From contig DOVL01000033.1 of the NCBI GenBank assembly GCA_003520105.1, forward strand, positions 1 to 8,649: 8,649 nucleotides of DNA. Direction: 5' to 3'. Shown here piece by piece: positions 7,884 through 8,649 of this stretch (its first letter is position 1; every line of letters begins with the position of its first letter). The notes under the pieces were generated by a model that did not search any database, was not told the origin of the DNA, and saw nothing but the letters and a program-made list of their open reading frames with translations. A program made the position numbers and the translations under genes. The DNA comes from Lachnospiraceae bacterium (GTDB taxonomy: Bacteria > Bacillota > Clostridia > Lachnospirales > Lachnospiraceae).

Positions 7884-8016
7884 CAAGCCATGCACCACGA
7901 AAAAGGGAGACGCAACCGGGATGCTTGCATACCAGGTTGTGGCTCCCTTTTTCGTGGTATACGGCGCCTACGGCGACGGTTCTTGATGCGAAGCATCAAG
8001 AACAGAGCATGGCTTG
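7884..8016. repeat. Cloverleaf-like palindromic element immediately after guaA
   Basis: A perfect 10-bp outer inverted repeat (CAAGCCATGC, 7884-7893, with GCATGGCTTG, 8007-8016) encloses three hairpins. The first (7894-7958) has 16 perfect base pairs and further internal pairing. The second is short (CGCC/GGCG, 7965-7968/7972-7975, loop TAC). The third has 11 perfect base pairs (GTTCTTGATGC 7979-7989 with GCATCAAGAAC 7993-8003, loop GAA). With one bulged A (8017) the outer stem can extend to the guaA stop codon, TAA 7881-7883 pairing with TTA 8018-8020. Almost every base is in a helix, far beyond what a terminator needs. It may be a mobile repeat (MITE/REP-like) or a structured RNA; it codes for nothing recognisable and I do not recognise the family. 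Confidence 0.8.
7894..7958 (+). terminator. Terminator-like hairpin of guaA, symmetrical and potentially bidirectional
   Basis: ACCACGAAAAAGGGAG (7894-7909) pairs perfectly with CTCCCTTTTTCGTGGT (7943-7958). Inside, CGCAACC (7911-7917) pairs with GGTTGTG (7935-7941, one G-U) and ATGC with GCAT (7921-7924/7927-7930). Read in either direction, a GC-rich stem is followed by TTTTT, the form of an intrinsic terminator. It starts 11 nt after the guaA stop. It is embedded in the larger cloverleaf element, so termination may be only part of its role. Confidence 0.65.
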
Positions 8017-8257
8017 ATTATTTTATAAGGCTTCCCGATTTTTTCGTCGCTAAAATGTCAACATTATGATGAGTAATTGGTTGGTTTTTATTTTGTGATA
8101 AATGGTATGAGGGGTTATTATGACGGTCTATGTTTATATAGCTCTTTTGATAAATCCAGATCATAGGTTTGCAATTGAGAATTGAAATTATCCCTGCTCA
8201 AATTATCATTCGAAAAAAAAGTTTAAAATGCATTTAATCTCCATTTGAAAATAATAA
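8017..8257. other. AT-rich gene-poor stretch after the cloverleaf element
   Basis: I see no convincing gene or RNA here. G+C is about 28% by hand count over 8041-8280, against 48-57% in sampled lines of guaA, which suggests a different origin. It contains a 21-codon frame at 8120-8185, and a perfect 10-bp palindrome AAATGCATTT at 8226-8235. The composition break starts right after the cloverleaf element. Confidence 0.5.
8120..8185 (+). CDS. Possible 21-residue peptide, unrecognised
   Basis: ATG 8120 follows TGAGGGG (8108-8114) by 5 nt, a good Shine-Dalgarno, and the frame closes at TGA 8183-8185. The peptide starts MTVYVYIALLINP, a short hydrophobic stretch, then HRFAIEN. No convincing promoter is visible. 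A frame this short in AT-rich DNA is easily fortuitous; I do not recognise it. Confidence 0.2.
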   Translation: MTVYVYIALLINPDHRFAIEN

Positions 8258-8286
8258 TTGTTTTTGGCATAAGATTATGGTATATA
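8258..8286 (+). promoter_or_regulatory. Promoter of the structured RNA / DUF3800 unit
   Basis: TTGTTT (8258-8263) is followed after exactly 17 nt by TATATA (8281-8286), and TG at 8278-8279 makes an extended -10 (TGGTATATA). Transcription should begin near 8292-8294, at the 5' edge of the hairpin series that follows. An overlapping alternative is TTGGCA (8264-8269) with TATATA (8288-8293) at 18-nt spacing. Confidence 0.7.
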
Positions 8287-8292
8287 TTATAT

Positions 8293-8376
8293 AGGAGTTA
8301 CAGGAATGTAACAATGGGCTGGTCGCAAGACCCGGGTCCACCAAACGGCGGGGAAGACACCCGCCATTTTGTTTTT
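8293..8376 (+). ncRNA. Compact three-hairpin structured RNA upstream of the DUF3800 gene (possible DUF3800-type RNA motif)
   Basis: Three hairpins follow one another. P1 pairs GTTACA (8297-8302) with TGTAAC (8307-8312) around a GGAA tetraloop. P2 has an outer helix TGGGC/GTCCA (8315-8319/8336-8340, one G-U), an asymmetric internal loop (T8320 against 8333-8335) and GGTC/GACC (8321-8324/8329-8332) closed by GCAA. P3 pairs GGCGGG (8347-8352) with CCCGCC (8360-8365) and is followed by a T-rich tail. Two GNRA loops and near-complete pairing make a functional RNA likely. Comparative work has described several RNA motifs (DUF3800-I and onward) found upstream of DUF3800 genes; this is the same position, though I cannot assign a specific motif. 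The RNA would be about 80 nt, from the promoter at 8258-8286 to the T tract. Confidence 0.65.
8347..8376 (+). terminator. Terminator or attenuator between the structured RNA and DUF3800
   Basis: The 6-bp all-GC stem GGCGGG/CCCGCC with a 7-nt loop is followed by ATTTTGTTTTT (8366-8376). AAA (8343-8345) can also pair with TTT (8367-8369) across one mismatch. As an intrinsic terminator it would leave the RNA as the main product and let the DUF3800 message form only by read-through. Confidence 0.6.
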
Positions 8377-8389
8377 AGAGGTTTTGGCT

Positions 8390-8649
8390 ATGAAAGAGTT
8401 GAGTATATTTATAGATGAGTCTGGTGATTTTGGAGAGTATGATTATAGATCACCATACTATCTTATATCGATGGTTTTTCATGATCAGGAAAAAGATATA
8501 TCAAATGATTTGATCAGGTTAGATGAAAGGTTTAAATATATGGGACTTGAGGACTTTTGCGTTCATGCAGGTCCTATAATTAGAATGGAAAATGAGCATA
8601 AGTTCAATGATATAGAAAATCGTAAAAGAATATTGAAAACGATGATGGC
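8390..8649 (+). CDS. DUF3800 domain protein (3' truncated by window end)
   Basis: An open frame starts at ATG 8390, with AGAGG (8377-8381) as Shine-Dalgarno 8 nt upstream, and runs off the window after 86 codons without a stop. The N-terminus contains FIDESGDFG (residues 7-15), the signature of DUF3800 proteins, whose acidic residues (Asp9, Glu10, Asp13) resemble those of RNase H-fold nucleases. VHAGPIIRMENEH (58-70) fits the conserved histidine-containing region of the family. The biochemical function of DUF3800 is not established to my knowledge; members are frequent in accessory DNA and phages. The gene is AT-rich (about 30% G+C by hand count) unlike the upstream operon, suggesting horizontal acquisition. 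It directly follows a structured RNA and a terminator-like hairpin, so its expression or activity may depend on that RNA. Confidence 0.85.
   Translation, partial: MKELSIFIDESGDFGEYDYRSPYYLISMVFHDQEKDISNDLIRLDERFKYMGLEDFCVHAGPIIRMENEHKFNDIENRKRILKTMM

Noticed and set aside
7706..7999. Minus-strand frame covering the guaA end and the cloverleaf element
   Set aside because: It is Arg-rich with no recognisable motif, antisense to guaA, and its start lies in the palindromic element.
7884..8016. Retron msr-msd RNA, because of the complementary outer ends and long hairpins
   Set aside because: No reverse transcriptase gene follows; the next gene is DUF3800, and the left arm runs directly into a hairpin without the usual spacer and branching G context.
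7884..8020. Integron attC-like site (TAACAAGCC at the left end, imperfect palindrome)
   Set aside because: The right end lacks a GTTRRRY core, the stems are perfect rather than having extrahelical bases, and no integrase or cassette array is visible.
8226..8235. AAATGCATTT palindrome as an operator
   Set aside because: A 10-bp AT-rich palindrome in 28% G+C DNA is likely by chance and has no second copy in the nearby promoter region.

Overview
The window looks like a chromosomal segment of a Gram-positive member of the Clostridia, most likely Lachnospiraceae-like (Butyrivibrio/Roseburia relatives). The hints are strong AGGAGG-type ribosome binding sites, heavy AGA use for arginine, moderate G+C in the core genes, an FtsEX–peptidoglycan hydrolase cluster, a sec-lipoprotein carboxy-terminal protease and a clostridial-type GMP synthase. 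The genus assignment is inference; no rRNA or other decisive marker is present.

Layout. Positions 1-501 are the 3' end of a sugar/glycerol-phosphate-type ABC importer ATPase, closed by a clear intrinsic terminator (533-572). A promoter-like extended -10 (585-593) and a ~150-nt leader with imperfect direct repeats precede a PucR/CdaR-type regulator (751-1842). Then come tightly packed genes on the same strand: ftsE (1877-2563), ftsX (2553-3452, overlapping ftsE by 11 nt), a secreted coiled-coil M23 endopeptidase (3468-4904, GTG start) and an S41 lipoprotein protease (4921-6201). GMP synthase guaA (6288-7883) follows after 86 nt with no visible terminator between them. All genes are on the + strand and 751-7883 may be one transcription unit.

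How they work together. FtsE and FtsX form an ABC-type complex that, in other bacteria, switches on peptidoglycan hydrolases through the FtsX extracellular domain and a coiled coil. Here the partner encoded next door carries its own intact M23 active site. The adjacent membrane-anchored S41 protease is a plausible processor or degrader of that hydrolase. The regulator in front may tie the cluster to a metabolic signal.

The most unusual part is 7884-8649. Directly after the guaA stop codon lies a 133-nt cloverleaf-like palindromic element: a perfect 10-bp outer stem encloses a 16-bp perfect hairpin and an 11-bp perfect hairpin. After it the base composition drops to roughly 28% G+C (hand count, 8041-8280), against about 48-57% in two sampled guaA lines, suggesting a junction with accessory DNA at the guaA 3' end. 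A well-formed promoter (8258-8286) then drives a compact three-hairpin RNA ending in a terminator-like hairpin with a U tract (8293-8376), followed 14 nt later by a DUF3800 gene (8390, cut by the window end). This promoter / structured RNA / terminator / protein layout is the best candidate here for a little-understood RNA-protein system.
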